64,000 nt of DNA from Bryobacterales bacterium (GCA_020854055.1 JADZGD010000039.1:1-64000); one strand, 5' to 3'; positions 42,332 through 51,379 are shown, numbered from the stretch's first letter. Translations and numbers: made by a program. Notes: a model not told the origin generated them from the sequence alone.

Positions 42332-43396
42332 ATGAAACGATCTGGACTGCTGCTTTTACTTCCCTTGTTGCTGCTCGGCGCCGATTCGCCCACCGTGACG
42401 GTATTTCGGGCGGGCGAGGACGGCTATCATACGTTCCGCATTCCCGCGCTGGTCGTTACAAAAAAGAGCACGCTGCTGGCATTCTGCGAGGGGCGCAAGA
42501 ACGGGCAGGGTGATTCGGGCGACATCGACGTGGTGCTGAAACGGAGCAGCGACGACGGAAAGACCTGGTCGGCGCTCGAAGTCGTGGCCGATCACGGGCC
42601 GGACACTATCGGCAATCCCGCACCGGTGGTGGATCGCAAATCCGGTACCATCTGGCTGCTGCTCACCGGCAATCCCGGTATCACCAACCAACAGGAAATC
42701 ATGACTACCGGCGCTCATGGAACGCGCACCGTCTGGATTACCTCGAGCAAGGACGACGGTAAAACCTGGCAACCGCTGCAGGAGATCACATCCATCGTCA
42801 AACGTCCCGACTGGATGTGGTACGCCACCGGTCCGGCGAATGCCATCCAGATGCACGACGGGCGCATGATGATCCCCTGTGACCACTCGGTAAAGGGCAG
42901 CACCGCCACCTACTCCCACGTCATTTACAGTCCGAACCGCGGAATAAGCTGGGAGATTGGCGGCATTCTTCCGCGTCAGACCAATGAGTGCGCCGTGGTT
43001 CAGCTTGAAGATCGCTCTCTGCTGCTCAACATGCGCAACAACCAGGGCACGCACCGCCGGGCCATCGCCACCAGCCACGACGGCGGCGATACCTGGGAGA
43101 ACTTTCGCTTCGACGACGCGCTGGTGGACCCCACCTGCCAGGCGAGCATGGCGGTGGTAGGAGACACCGTGTTCTTCGCCAATCCGGCCGATTCCGCAAA
43201 GCGCATACGCATGACCGTTCGCGCCAGCCACGACAACGGCAAGCACTGGCCCGAAACACGCGTCATCTGGGAAGGGCCATCCGCCTACTCGAGCATGGTG
43301 CCGATGCGCGCCGAAGTGATCGGCCTGCTTTATGAACGCGGCGAGAAGAATCCCTACGAAACGATTGTCTTCACTACTTTTCCCGATCGCATTTGA
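42332..43396 (+). CDS. Secreted exo-alpha-sialidase (BNR-repeat, GH33-like)
   Basis: Six-bladed propeller hydrolase of 354 residues with signal peptide (GLLLLLPLLLLGAD). The sialidase hallmark YHTFRIPALV gives the first catalytic Arg. Asp boxes S-x-D-x-G-x-T-W are clear: SSDDGKTW, SKDDGKTW, SHDGGDTW, with SPNRGISW and SHDNGKHW more degenerate. NMRNNQGTHRRA likely holds the second Arg. The protein would release terminal sialic acid or a related nonulosonate from glycans. No nanA/nanE-type catabolic genes are nearby. Confidence 0.88.
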   Translation: MKRSGLLLLLPLLLLGADSPTVTVFRAGEDGYHTFRIPALVVTKKSTLLAFCEGRKNGQGDSGDIDVVLKRSSDDGKTWSALEVVADHGPDTIGNPAPVVDRKSGTIWLLLTGNPGITNQQEIMTTGAHGTRTVWITSSKDDGKTWQPLQEITSIVKRPDWMWYATGPANAIQMHDGRMMIPCDHSVKGSTATYSHVIYSPNRGISWEIGGILPRQTNECAVVQLEDRSLLLNMRNNQGTHRRAIATSHDGGDTWENFRFDDALVDPTCQASMAVVGDTVFFANPADSAKRIRMTVRASHDNGKHWPETRVIWEGPSAYSSMVPMRAEVIGLLYERGEKNPYETIVFTTFPDRI

Positions 43397-43414
43397 GCCG
43401 GATTGGACCCGCGA

Positions 43415-45226
43415 TCAATAGCCGGCCTGGTCCAGCCACCGGTAGATCCGGCGGCAGTACTCGCCACGGGAGATACCATCGGCCGGGCCTGGCGGCAACT
43501 GCTTGCCGGCAAGCGCTTCGGCCAACCGGCGCCAGCGCGCCGCGTCTTGAGCACTGACGGGCTCCTTGGACCGGCCCAGATAGTCATCGAAAAAGCCCTT
43601 CGTGCCCAGAAACTGCATCGCGTCGTGGGCCGGGTCGTTCTTGTCCATGTCCTTGAAGAACGTCAGCACCTGGTGGTTGGCTAGCAGCAGGCGCTGGATG
43701 CGCTCCGGCCGCAGATCGCGCAAACGTTGGTTGCCGGTGATGGCGAGGTGAGCCGCCACGCCCGCCGCCTGGCCGAGCGCCATCCAGGTGGGCTCCAGCC
43801 GCACACTGGAAAATGCAATGTGGGTGGCTGAAACCGGCACCGGCGTAAGCAACCCCTCCACCTCCTTCGGCACCATGATGCGGTAAGGAAGCTGGTAGGG
43901 CCGGGTGATGTTGCGCATCATCAGCAGATAGCCTTCAAGGATGGTGCGCGTTTCATCGGGTACGCGCTCGGCCGGCATACTGTCGAACGGATATTCGCCG
44001 GCCGAGATGCTGTCGCGGTGTATGGGCGGACGTTTCGAATTGGGGGCCAGGCTGAGGTCGTTTTCGGTCAGCGTATACTCGCATTCGATGCGCCGGGCCT
44101 CGCGCACATAAAGCTGCCAGGGAAAGTGGCTGGAATCAGTGAATTCGTCGCGCGGCAGGTTGTAGGTGCGCGCCAGTTTGCGCTGGTCTTCCCGTACCTC
44201 GGGGTCGTTCTGCATGAAATAGAGCAGGCCCAGGGTAAGGTTACGCAGCTTTTCGCTGATCTGCTCGCGGCGTGCCCAGCCGGCCTCCGGGTAGTCGTAG
44301 TTCAAACCCGCAAACGGATATGCCAGCGTGGCCGGGAACATGTTGGCGTCGAACTTGCGGTTCGGTATCGGCGCGATGCTGAAGGCCCGCACAATCGTGC
44401 CCGCGTTAGGGCCGTGGCTCATCCGGCCACTCTTCAAGTCGTCGAAGTATTCGGTGTAATTCGCGCGGTTGTAACCGGGCGGCGGCTGCTTCAGCACGTA
44501 GCTGTTGGCCGGGTCGTTGGTCAGGCAAAGCCGGTAGGTGTAGGCCTGAATCTTCTTGTCGCCCTCACCGGTGGTTCCCGCCAGGAAAGCGCGCGTGCGC
44601 GGATTCTGGTAGACCACACCGGCGTGCAGTTCGTTAAATTCCGCCCGGCTCTCGCGTCCTGTACGATAGCGCGCTCCGGCAAAGGCCGACAGGTCGCCCT
44701 CATAGGTGGCGTCTACCAGGACTTTTCCGCCTAACTCCACCACCGCTCCGTTTTTGCGGTTCCGCAGGCGGACGCCCGTTACGCTCCGTCCCGAACGGAT
44801 CGCTTCTTCAAGCACGTGGTAACGGAAGACGGTGATGTTGTTCTCGCCGGCCACCATCCGGTCGAAGACCGCTTCGGCCACCGATGGTTCGTAATAGTAA
44901 CCATCGCGGCACAGCTTGACGTTCTCCGAACCCTCGCCGTACTTGTTGACGTAGTAGGCCCGGATCCGTCCGACAAACTCCAGAAACAATCCGGCGATGG
45001 CCTCCTTGGTCTCTATGTCGGTCTTGCCCAGGCCGCTGGCCGACATGCCTCCCAGGTGGTTGTGATACTCGGTCAAAGCGACCGTGTGGCCCAACCGCGC
45101 AGCGGCGATCGCGGTGGCGATCCCACCCGGGGTTCCGCCCACTACCACCACATCGAAGTTCACCGCCGAGCTGGCTCCCGCCGCGGTTGCCAGTGCCAGC
45201 GCGACTGCCAGAATCATCTGCCTCAC
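43415..45226 (-). CDS. Secreted FAD-dependent oxidoreductase
   Basis: A 603-residue flavoprotein with signal peptide (MILAVALALATAAGASS) before the dinucleotide fold FDVVVVGGTPGGIATAIAAARLG. LVDATYEGDLSAFAGARY is the usual mid-protein motif of this class. The C-terminal FAD motif is SATHIAFSSVRLEPTWMALG then AAGVAAHLA. The GTG at 45226 overlaps the hydrolase stop in GTGA with a GGAGG site ten bases before it, so coupling is likely. Such exported FAD proteins are common in Acidobacteria and Planctomycetes, possibly oxidising sugars. Confidence 0.85.
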   Translation of the reverse strand: MRQMILAVALALATAAGASSAVNFDVVVVGGTPGGIATAIAAARLGHTVALTEYHNHLGGMSASGLGKTDIETKEAIAGLFLEFVGRIRAYYVNKYGEGSENVKLCRDGYYYEPSVAEAVFDRMVAGENNITVFRYHVLEEAIRSGRSVTGVRLRNRKNGAVVELGGKVLVDATYEGDLSAFAGARYRTGRESRAEFNELHAGVVYQNPRTRAFLAGTTGEGDKKIQAYTYRLCLTNDPANSYVLKQPPPGYNRANYTEYFDDLKSGRMSHGPNAGTIVRAFSIAPIPNRKFDANMFPATLAYPFAGLNYDYPEAGWARREQISEKLRNLTLGLLYFMQNDPEVREDQRKLARTYNLPRDEFTDSSHFPWQLYVREARRIECEYTLTENDLSLAPNSKRPPIHRDSISAGEYPFDSMPAERVPDETRTILEGYLLMMRNITRPYQLPYRIMVPKEVEGLLTPVPVSATHIAFSSVRLEPTWMALGQAAGVAAHLAITGNQRLRDLRPERIQRLLLANHQVLTFFKDMDKNDPAHDAMQFLGTKGFFDDYLGRSKEPVSAQDAARWRRLAEALAGKQLPPGPADGISRGEYCRRIYRWLDQAGY

Positions 45227-46047
45227 CGCGAGTGCGCCTCCATCTTCGTCAGAAACTTGTTGATCAGTGCGGCCACTTTTTCCGGTGCCTCCACGGGGAG
45301 CGAGTGGCCGGCCCCGTGGATCCACTCCAACTCGATGTTGGGGCGGTCGGGAATCTGCATGCTCTTCCGGCTGGCCGGCGGCCGGTTGCGGTCACCCCAG
45401 ATCTCGAGAACTGCGAGCTGGGTGTTGCGCAGAATCGCGAGTCCGCTCCAGCTCCGCCAAATGGTGAGGAAATCCTTCACCTGTTCCGCAGTCCAGCGTG
45501 ACTTGACCTCGTCGGCGAACCGGGTCCGCAGCGCCAGCTTCGCCGGGGTCATGGTTTCCAGTTTGAGACCGTGAAATGCCGTCTGCTGAACGGAGTAGTG
45601 GGTCCAGCCTTCGATCGAGATCACGCCCTTCAATGCTTGAGGACGCTGGCCGGCCACCTCGATAGCCACCATCCCGCCGATGCTGTGGCCACCTACATAA
45701 AACTTCCGGATGCCGGCTGCATCCACGGCTCTAAGTACGTCGCCGGCAAACTGCGGAATCGACCCGTGCACCGGCGGCGGCCAGCTACCGCCGTGACCCC
45801 TCATCTCCACCACCATGATGGACAGATCGGAATTCAAAGAGCGAATCATTTCGCCAAACACCGAAGCGGTATTGAAACTGCCGGGAATAAGCACCAACAT
45901 GGGCCCGGAACGCTGCCGCACGAGGTAAGAGATCTTCGCCGCCGGCACGCCCACGCTGTGCCGGACGAATTCCGGACCGGTTTGCGCGCTTCCCATCGCA
46001 GCGCCCAATACCAGCAATGCAGGGGTTAGAAATCGGCGGGGAAGCAT
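45223..46047 (-). CDS. Secreted alpha/beta hydrolase
   Basis: Exported hydrolase of 274 residues from ATG 46047 with signal peptide (RRFLTPALLVLGAAMGSAQ). The nucleophile is the Ser in VGGHSIGGMVA. The acid is the Asp in EIWGDRNRPP, and the catalytic His is in IHGAGHSLPVE. The oxyanion-hole region is LVLIPGSFNTASVF. Probably an esterase; substrate unknown. It precedes the FAD oxidoreductase in a GTGA overlap, suggesting a joint role. Confidence 0.85.
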   Translation of the reverse strand: MLPRRFLTPALLVLGAAMGSAQTGPEFVRHSVGVPAAKISYLVRQRSGPMLVLIPGSFNTASVFGEMIRSLNSDLSIMVVEMRGHGGSWPPPVHGSIPQFAGDVLRAVDAAGIRKFYVGGHSIGGMVAIEVAGQRPQALKGVISIEGWTHYSVQQTAFHGLKLETMTPAKLALRTRFADEVKSRWTAEQVKDFLTIWRSWSGLAILRNTQLAVLEIWGDRNRPPASRKSMQIPDRPNIELEWIHGAGHSLPVEAPEKVAALINKFLTKMEAHSR

Positions 46048-46113
46048 GGTTGACACTCTGCGTCAGTGTCTCAAATTCCGGCTACAGCGTGAACGTCCGG
46101 CCATGGCGGCTAG

Positions 46114-46237
46114 CTCTACCACGGCAAGCAGAACCTGGCAGAGATCCCCGATGAGCATCCCACGCCCACCGGGTTCAAGCGTCACGACTGCGGAGGCCGC
46201 CTTTCGCTGGCTCGACCGCTGGTTGAAGCAGCGGTAA
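46114..46237 (+). pseudogene. Possible 3' remnant of an esterase-like gene, frameshifted
   Basis: Between two genes, one frame from 46114 reads YHGKQNLAEIPDEHPTPTGF then KRHDCG. One base shift later the adjacent frame reads AAFRWLDRWLKQR and stops at 46237. The two pieces together look like the C-terminus of an alpha/beta hydrolase or peptidase, where a final F-x-WLDRWLK helix is common. A TAG precedes the first piece and no start exists. I infer decay by a single indel after truncation. Confidence 0.35.
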
Positions 46238-46240
46238 CCG

Positions 46241-47092
46241 TCAAACCCGAAGCTGGTGCAAGTAGGAGTAGCTGGCGGGCATCGCGTCCGGAGCCACCTC
46301 GACGAAGTAGTTCTTCACGCCCGCCACCCTGGCCGCGGAGAAGAGCTTTTTCCAGTCGATGACTCCGCTGCCCACCGCAACAATCTGCTTCGTGGCGGGC
46401 GACCAGTCGGCCAGGTGCATGGACAGGAAACGGCCTGGGTACTTCTCGAAATACGGTGCGGCGTCGAAACCCAACCGCACGACGGCAGTCTGAAACTGCA
46501 TCTTCACCAGGTTGGGATCCAGCCCCTGCATCAGGCGGTCATACACGAACACACCATCAACCTTGGCGAACTCCCGGTCGTGGTTGTGATAGCCCAGTTG
46601 AAGGTGTGCCTTGCGCACGCGTTCTCCAATCAGGTTCAATCGGGCGGCGGCACGATCCCATTCGGCAATGGTCGCATCCTCGGTCAACCCGAACGAAGCC
46701 ACGATCATCTGCTTCAGTCCGAGGTGTTTGGCGTAGCCGATGCGCTCATCCAGATTGTCCTTCAATTCGCCAAAAGTGTAGTGGCAACTCTCGCAGGTGA
46801 GGCCGGCCGCGCGAATCGACGCACGGATCTGTTTCGGCTTGCGGTCAACCAGGGCGCCGAAGCCGGATTTGGCATAGCCGGCGGGCGAACACATCTCCAC
46901 CGTTTTGTAGCCCATCGCGGCCACCATCCGAAGTGCGCCTTCAAAGTCCTTTGCCACCTGGTCACGAACGGGGTAAAGCTGGCAGCCGACCGGCATTCCA
47001 AGCGGATCGGCTGCGAGTAGCGCGGCGGAGGCGGCTGACGCTCCCAACCGCGCCACAACCGTTCGCCGAGTGAGAAGTGTGTCCGTATTCAT
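46241..47092 (-). CDS. Secreted sugar phosphate isomerase/epimerase-like TIM barrel
   Basis: Xylose isomerase-like barrel protein, 283 residues. Its start ATG overlaps the Gfo/Idh/MocA stop in ATGA. The leader LLTRRTVVARLGASAASAALLAA has a twin-Arg pattern. Motifs include MPVGCQLYPVRDQ, TVEMCSPAGYA, LQLGYHNHDREF (His-Asn-His in the metal site), FLSMHLADWSP and NYFVEVAPDAM. It is the second product of a coupled oxidoreductase-isomerase unit and likely acts on the oxidised sugar or inositol product. Substrate unknown. Confidence 0.85.
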   Translation of the reverse strand: MNTDTLLTRRTVVARLGASAASAALLAADPLGMPVGCQLYPVRDQVAKDFEGALRMVAAMGYKTVEMCSPAGYAKSGFGALVDRKPKQIRASIRAAGLTCESCHYTFGELKDNLDERIGYAKHLGLKQMIVASFGLTEDATIAEWDRAAARLNLIGERVRKAHLQLGYHNHDREFAKVDGVFVYDRLMQGLDPNLVKMQFQTAVVRLGFDAAPYFEKYPGRFLSMHLADWSPATKQIVAVGSGVIDWKKLFSAARVAGVKNYFVEVAPDAMPASYSYLHQLRV

Positions 47093-48585
47093 ATCGATTC
47101 GGGATTCCATCCTCGCCGGTATTCCCGGGTGAGGTACCGGTTCACCTCCGGGATATTGGCGATGGTCTGCGCCGCGGCGTCATAGCGCAATTTGCGCCCG
47201 GCGCGCAGGGCAACGGCATACAGGTTGACCGCCTCGGTAATCGCGGTGGCGGCCAGGAAGTTACCGGGAGAAGGCGCGCCTCCCCGGCAGGCATTGATCC
47301 AGGCGCGCAGACCGGGCGAGACGTACCCGGGCTCATGCGGCCGGTCGCGCTCGGTAGCGGGAGCGGGCTGATCCTTCATCCGGCGTTGGGGAATCAACCT
47401 TGGCGACTGGATCAGAAATCCGGCCAGGATCTTGCCCTTGTCGCCGGTGAACATCATGCCCTCCCTGGGTAGCTCCTGGCCGTCCTGCTCCAGTTCCTCC
47501 GGAGTGGGCGGGCGCATGCCGCCGTCGTACCAGATCAGGCTGACAGGCCCACGCGCGCCGCGGGCGGGGTACTCGAAGCGCACAGTGGTGGCCGTGGGGA
47601 AGGAGTAGTCGTTCTTGATGGTGTAGGCCACGTTGCCGCGGAAGGCGCAGTTGTGGCTGAACATCGGGTCAATCGTAGTGGGCGCGCTCAACTCCAGCGC
47701 GTTGAACACGCTCCACAGGCTGTAGTGGCCCATGTCAGCCATGGAGCCGCCACCGAAGTCGTACCAGCCGCGGAACACCATATGGGTGTAGTCGGGATGA
47801 TAGGGGCGCTCCGCCTCCGGCCCCAGCCACAGGTCCCAGTGGAACCCTTCCGGCACCGGCGGCATTCCGGTAGGAATCGTGGCATACTGCGGCCACATCG
47901 GCCGGCTCGACCAGTTGTGCACCTCGCGCAAGGTACCGATGGCGCCCTCCCGGATCCAGTTCATCACCTGCGTCATGTCGCCGTTGGCATCCCAGGGCAC
48001 GAAATACGTCGCCACGCCGGTCTTCCTCGCAGTATCGAACACCATCCGCGCTTCCTTCAAACGGTTGGAGATCGGCTTGTGCGTGATGACATGCTTGTGC
48101 CGTTTCATCGCCGCAATGGCAATTACGCCGTGGAGGTGGTCCGGCGTCATGACCTTGACCGCGTCCAGGTCTTTCTGTTTGTCCAGCAACTCGCGAAAGT
48201 CAATGTAGGAGGCGCAGGAACCTCGGTAATACGTCTGCACGATGTCGCGCGCCGCGTGGAGCCCGCCGGGAATCTCCCCTTCGGCGCCGGCGCTCCAGTT
48301 CGGATTGCCGAGCGTCCGCCGGATCGCCTTGAGCAGACCCTGCGCACTAAAGTCGCGATAGCCGAGAGCGCGCTCGCTCGGATCGCACACGGCCACGATA
48401 CGAATCTCGGGGACCGAAAGCAGCCCGAGCATTTCGCGAATGCCCTGGGTGCCGGTGCCGATATAGCCAAGGGTAATCTGATCGCTGGGCGGCACCCTGC
48501 CCGAGCCTCCCAGAACATGACGGGGGACGATGGAAAAGGCGGCGGCGGTCTCGATAAACTGGCGGCGGTTTTGAATGGATGACAT
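47089..48585 (-). CDS. Tat-exported Gfo/Idh/MocA family oxidoreductase
   Basis: NAD(P)-binding sugar dehydrogenase-like protein, 498 residues from ATG 48585. The leader SSIQNRRQFIETAAAFSIVP is a Tat-type signal. The nucleotide fold is ITLGYIGTGTQGIREM, then VAVCDPSERALGY. The catalytic-type EKP-like segment reads HVITHKPISNRLKEARMV, with His in place of Glu. The GGGSMADMGHYSLW motif is retained. Members of the exported group may carry tightly bound cofactor. It is coupled by ATGA to the downstream TIM-barrel gene. Confidence 0.87.
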   Translation of the reverse strand: MSSIQNRRQFIETAAAFSIVPRHVLGGSGRVPPSDQITLGYIGTGTQGIREMLGLLSVPEIRIVAVCDPSERALGYRDFSAQGLLKAIRRTLGNPNWSAGAEGEIPGGLHAARDIVQTYYRGSCASYIDFRELLDKQKDLDAVKVMTPDHLHGVIAIAAMKRHKHVITHKPISNRLKEARMVFDTARKTGVATYFVPWDANGDMTQVMNWIREGAIGTLREVHNWSSRPMWPQYATIPTGMPPVPEGFHWDLWLGPEAERPYHPDYTHMVFRGWYDFGGGSMADMGHYSLWSVFNALELSAPTTIDPMFSHNCAFRGNVAYTIKNDYSFPTATTVRFEYPARGARGPVSLIWYDGGMRPPTPEELEQDGQELPREGMMFTGDKGKILAGFLIQSPRLIPQRRMKDQPAPATERDRPHEPGYVSPGLRAWINACRGGAPSPGNFLAATAITEAVNLYAVALRAGRKLRYDAAAQTIANIPEVNRYLTREYRRGWNPESI

Positions 48586-48661
48586 CGTCTGGTTCCCAAT
48601 GCTTGAAATTCCGGTTGCGATCATACCGCATCATTCACTCGGCCGGGAGGGTATAACCGTA

Positions 48662-49507
48662 ATGATGACGACGCGGCGTGAATTCCTCACCCTGGCCGGC
48701 GCGGCCCTGTCCGCTACGGCCGATGAAACACTGCTCCAACGGATGGGACTGGAGTTGTACAGTCTGCGCCGCCTGGCGGCCAAGGCTCTACCCGCTACGC
48801 TGAAGTTGGCGCGTGAGTTGGGTTTCACCGAACTCGAGACCGGAGACCTGTTCGGCCGCACTGCCGCCGGGTTTCAGAAGTTAGCTGCTTCCAATGGATT
48901 ACGAGTTACCTCTACCATGGCCGGCTGGGACGCGCTGGCTCGCTCCAGGGCGGAACCGGCCCGGATTGCGCACGCCTTCGGAGCCCGTTACATAGTCTGC
49001 TCCACCATCCCCCACGAGAAGCCGCTGAAGATGGAAGACGTGCAGCGGGCGGCGGACAACTTCAACCGGTGGGGTGAGCAACTGCTCGGCCAGGGAATCT
49101 CGTTGTGTTACCACACGCACGGAAACGAGTTCGGTCCGGGCCCCGATGGCACCCTGTTTGATTCCCTGGTGATGAAAACAGACCCCAAGTACGTAAATTA
49201 TGAAATGGACGTGATGTGGATCGTCTTCGGCAATCAGGATCCGGCGAAGATGCTCGAAAAGTATCCCCGTCGCTTCCCGCTGATGCACGTCAAGGACATG
49301 CGCAAGGGCGAGCCGCACACCGGCGATCCGGGGCCGGTGGAGGAAGAGGCCAGCGTACCGCTGGGGACCGGAGAACTGGACTTTCCGTCGATTTTCCGGG
49401 CCGCCGCCCGCTACGGTGTCAAACATTACTACATCGAGGAGGAGCACCCCAACGCGGCCGCCCAAATCCGCCAGAGCCTGGCCTACCTGCGCCGGCTGAA
49501 ATACTAG
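48662..49507 (+). CDS. Secreted sugar phosphate isomerase/epimerase-like TIM barrel
   Basis: Xylose isomerase-like barrel of 281 residues. The leader MMTTRREFLTLAGAALSATA is a clear Tat signal. Motifs include MGLELYSLRRLAAKALP, TELETGDLFG, SLCYHTHGNEFGP (metal His/Glu), NYEMDVMWIVFG and PLMHVKDMRKGEPH. KHYYIEEEHPN carries the last Glu. It is divergent from the Gfo/Idh/MocA gene. A GGGAGGG site precedes the paired ATGs (48662 or 48665). It ends just before the SRP RNA. Confidence 0.85.
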   Translation: MMTTRREFLTLAGAALSATADETLLQRMGLELYSLRRLAAKALPATLKLARELGFTELETGDLFGRTAAGFQKLAASNGLRVTSTMAGWDALARSRAEPARIAHAFGARYIVCSTIPHEKPLKMEDVQRAADNFNRWGEQLLGQGISLCYHTHGNEFGPGPDGTLFDSLVMKTDPKYVNYEMDVMWIVFGNQDPAKMLEKYPRRFPLMHVKDMRKGEPHTGDPGPVEEEASVPLGTGELDFPSIFRAAARYGVKHYYIEEEHPNAAAQIRQSLAYLRRLKY

Positions 49508-49508
49508 C

Positions 49509-49522
49509 CGGCGGTACCGCCG
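49509..49522. repeat. Perfect 14-bp palindrome before the SRP RNA
   Basis: CGGCGGTACCGCCG is a perfect inverted repeat one base after the stop of the isomerase gene. It has no loop and no T-run, so it is not a standard terminator. A DNA-binding site or chance GC-rich palindrome are both possible. Confidence 0.5.
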
Positions 49523-49546
49523 CGGCGGCGTGCTAGCATGGTTACT

Positions 49547-49645
49547 GGCCTCGGGCTCCGCGCAATGGGAGGCTGCAAACCCCGCCAGGTCCGGAAGGAA
49601 GCAACGGTAGCGGCTAAACCTGTGTGCAGCGGATCACCCGGGGCT
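49547..49645 (+). ncRNA. ffs: Signal recognition particle RNA, small bacterial (4.5S) type
   Basis: RNA scaffold of the bacterial SRP with Ffh. The diagnostic apical core CCAGGTCCGGAAGGAAGCAA is present at about 49585-49604, including the GGAA tetraloop and symmetric-loop bases. The ends pair: GCCTCGGG (49548-49555) with CCCGGGGC (49637-49644), one G-U included. GTGTGC and CAGCGG lie in the 3' strand as in other 4.5S RNAs. A TAGCAT seven bases before the 5' end could be the -10. Position directly before dnaX is the classic arrangement. Confidence 0.93.
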
Positions 49646-49668
49646 ATAATCTTCATTCCGGCCGTTTC

Positions 49669-51336
49669 ATGTATCAAGTCATCGCTCGAAAATACCGGCC
49701 TCAATCGTTTGCCGAACTGATTGGCCAGGAGCATGTCCGCGCCACGCTCGAAAATGCCATCGAGCAGCAGCGGATTGCGCACGGCTATATCTTTTCCGGC
49801 CAGCGCGGGACCGGCAAGACGACGGTGGCCCGCATCATGGCCCGCTGCCTCAACTGTGAGCAGGGCCCCACCCGATTTCCCTGCGGGGTGTGCTCGAGTT
49901 GCCGTGAAATCGCCGCCGGCAACGCCGTTGACGTAATCGAGATCGATGCTGCATCGAACCGTGGAATCAACGAGATGAGGGAGTTGCGGGAAAATGTCCG
50001 ATACCGTCCGGCGCGCGACCGCTTCAAGGTCTTCATCATCGACGAAGCTCACCAGATCACCAACGAAGCCTTCAATGCGTTGCTGAAAACGCTCGAGGAG
50101 CCTCCTGAATGGGTGGTCTTCATTCTGTGTACCACCGAAGTACATAAAATTCCCACCACCATCGCCTCGCGCTGCCAGCAGTTCAGCTTCCGCGCGGTGG
50201 AGTTTCAGGAACTGATCGCGCGTATGGAGTGGATTTGCGGCCAGGAAGGAATCGAGGCCGGCCCCGACGCCTTGGGGGTAATCGCCCAGGTAGGCGAAGG
50301 CAGCGTGCGCGATTCGCTCTCGGCCCTCGACCAGGCCATCGCCTGCTTCGGCAAACGCTTGACGGTAGACGAGGTCCGAAGTCTGCTCGGTGTCTTCGGG
50401 CTGGATGCGCTCGGAGAGGTTTCCCGCGCCCTGGAGGCCGGGAACTCGCAGATGATGCTGGAAGTCGTACAGGAACTGGAGCGCAACGGGCGCGACCTGC
50501 AGCATTTCTGCCGCGAGTTGGCGCGCTACTTCCGCAATCTGTTGGTGGCCCGTATCGCAGGCGCCGAAACGCGTCTGATCGCGGCCTCACCGGCGGAGAA
50601 GCAGACCATGGCCGGGATCGCCGCCAAATTCAGCGAGGAAGACCTGACGCGCTACCTCCAACTGACGCTGCAACTCTATCAGGAACTGCAATTCTCGCTC
50701 CAGCCCCGCCTGCACCTGGAGATCGGCCTGCTACGCCTGGTGCATGCCGGCCGGATGCTGCCGGTAGAGGAGGCTCTGTCCATGCTGGCGGCACAGCAGG
50801 GAAAGGACACCGGCGCGGCTGCGTCCACCGTGTCGTCTTCACTGAAACCTCCCTCGCCGTCGCGTCCTCTGCGCGGCGGTCCTTCGCCATTCGCCGCCAA
50901 CGTAGCGCGAAGGAAGAACGATTCGCAGCCCCCGGCACCGGCGCCGGAAACCGCCCAAGCAGCGCCGGCGGCCGGAACCGGCCCGTTCAAGTCCCGGCTG
51001 GTGAGCGCCCTGCGCGACGCGGGTCTGACGTTTGAGGCTGATGCGGTGGAGCACGCCGAGGTAGCGGAATCCGGAAACGAGATCATTCTCACCGGACCCA
51101 AACCCGACCATTTTATTCTTCAATCGTCAGAGTTGGCCAGGACCGCCGCCACACTACTGGGCCGCCCCGCCAAAATCGTGCTTCGGGCAGGCGAAGTCTC
51201 GGCGCCTTCGACGCCTCCGCCTCCCGCCGGCAGCGAGGAAGCCGCCAAACGCGCCATGGCTCATCCCGGCGTCAAGCGGTTTATGGAGTTGTTTCCCGAT
51301 AGCCAGGTGCGGCAGGTTCGGGATCTGAAAGAATAG
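49669..51336 (+). CDS. dnaX: DNA polymerase III subunits gamma/tau
   Basis: Clamp-loader ATPase of the replicative polymerase, 555 residues. YQVIARKYRPQSFAELIGQE is the standard start (ATG 49669). Walker A is GQRGTGKTT, and the zinc module has CLNC, CGVCSSC spacing. IDEAHQITNEAFNALLKTLEEPP contains the DEAH box and sensor region, and the SRC motif is in TIASRCQQF. After about residue 370 a Pro/Ala-rich linker leads to a tau-like C-terminal domain. I saw no obvious slippery A-run for gamma production. First gene of dnaX-ybaB-recR. Confidence 0.96.
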   Translation: MYQVIARKYRPQSFAELIGQEHVRATLENAIEQQRIAHGYIFSGQRGTGKTTVARIMARCLNCEQGPTRFPCGVCSSCREIAAGNAVDVIEIDAASNRGINEMRELRENVRYRPARDRFKVFIIDEAHQITNEAFNALLKTLEEPPEWVVFILCTTEVHKIPTTIASRCQQFSFRAVEFQELIARMEWICGQEGIEAGPDALGVIAQVGEGSVRDSLSALDQAIACFGKRLTVDEVRSLLGVFGLDALGEVSRALEAGNSQMMLEVVQELERNGRDLQHFCRELARYFRNLLVARIAGAETRLIAASPAEKQTMAGIAAKFSEEDLTRYLQLTLQLYQELQFSLQPRLHLEIGLLRLVHAGRMLPVEEALSMLAAQQGKDTGAAASTVSSSLKPPSPSRPLRGGPSPFAANVARRKNDSQPPAPAPETAQAAPAAGTGPFKSRLVSALRDAGLTFEADAVEHAEVAESGNEIILTGPKPDHFILQSSELARTAATLLGRPAKIVLRAGEVSAPSTPPPPAGSEEAAKRAMAHPGVKRFMELFPDSQVRQVRDLKE

Positions 51337-51379
51337 GGAATTAGCGCGCCGCGCGCGGCAAATAGCGAAGGAGTCAATC

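Noticed and set aside
51337-51379. GCGCGCCGCGCGCGG run between dnaX and ybaB as a terminator
   Set aside because: No T-run and the genes belong to one conserved operon; more likely simple GC-rich spacer.
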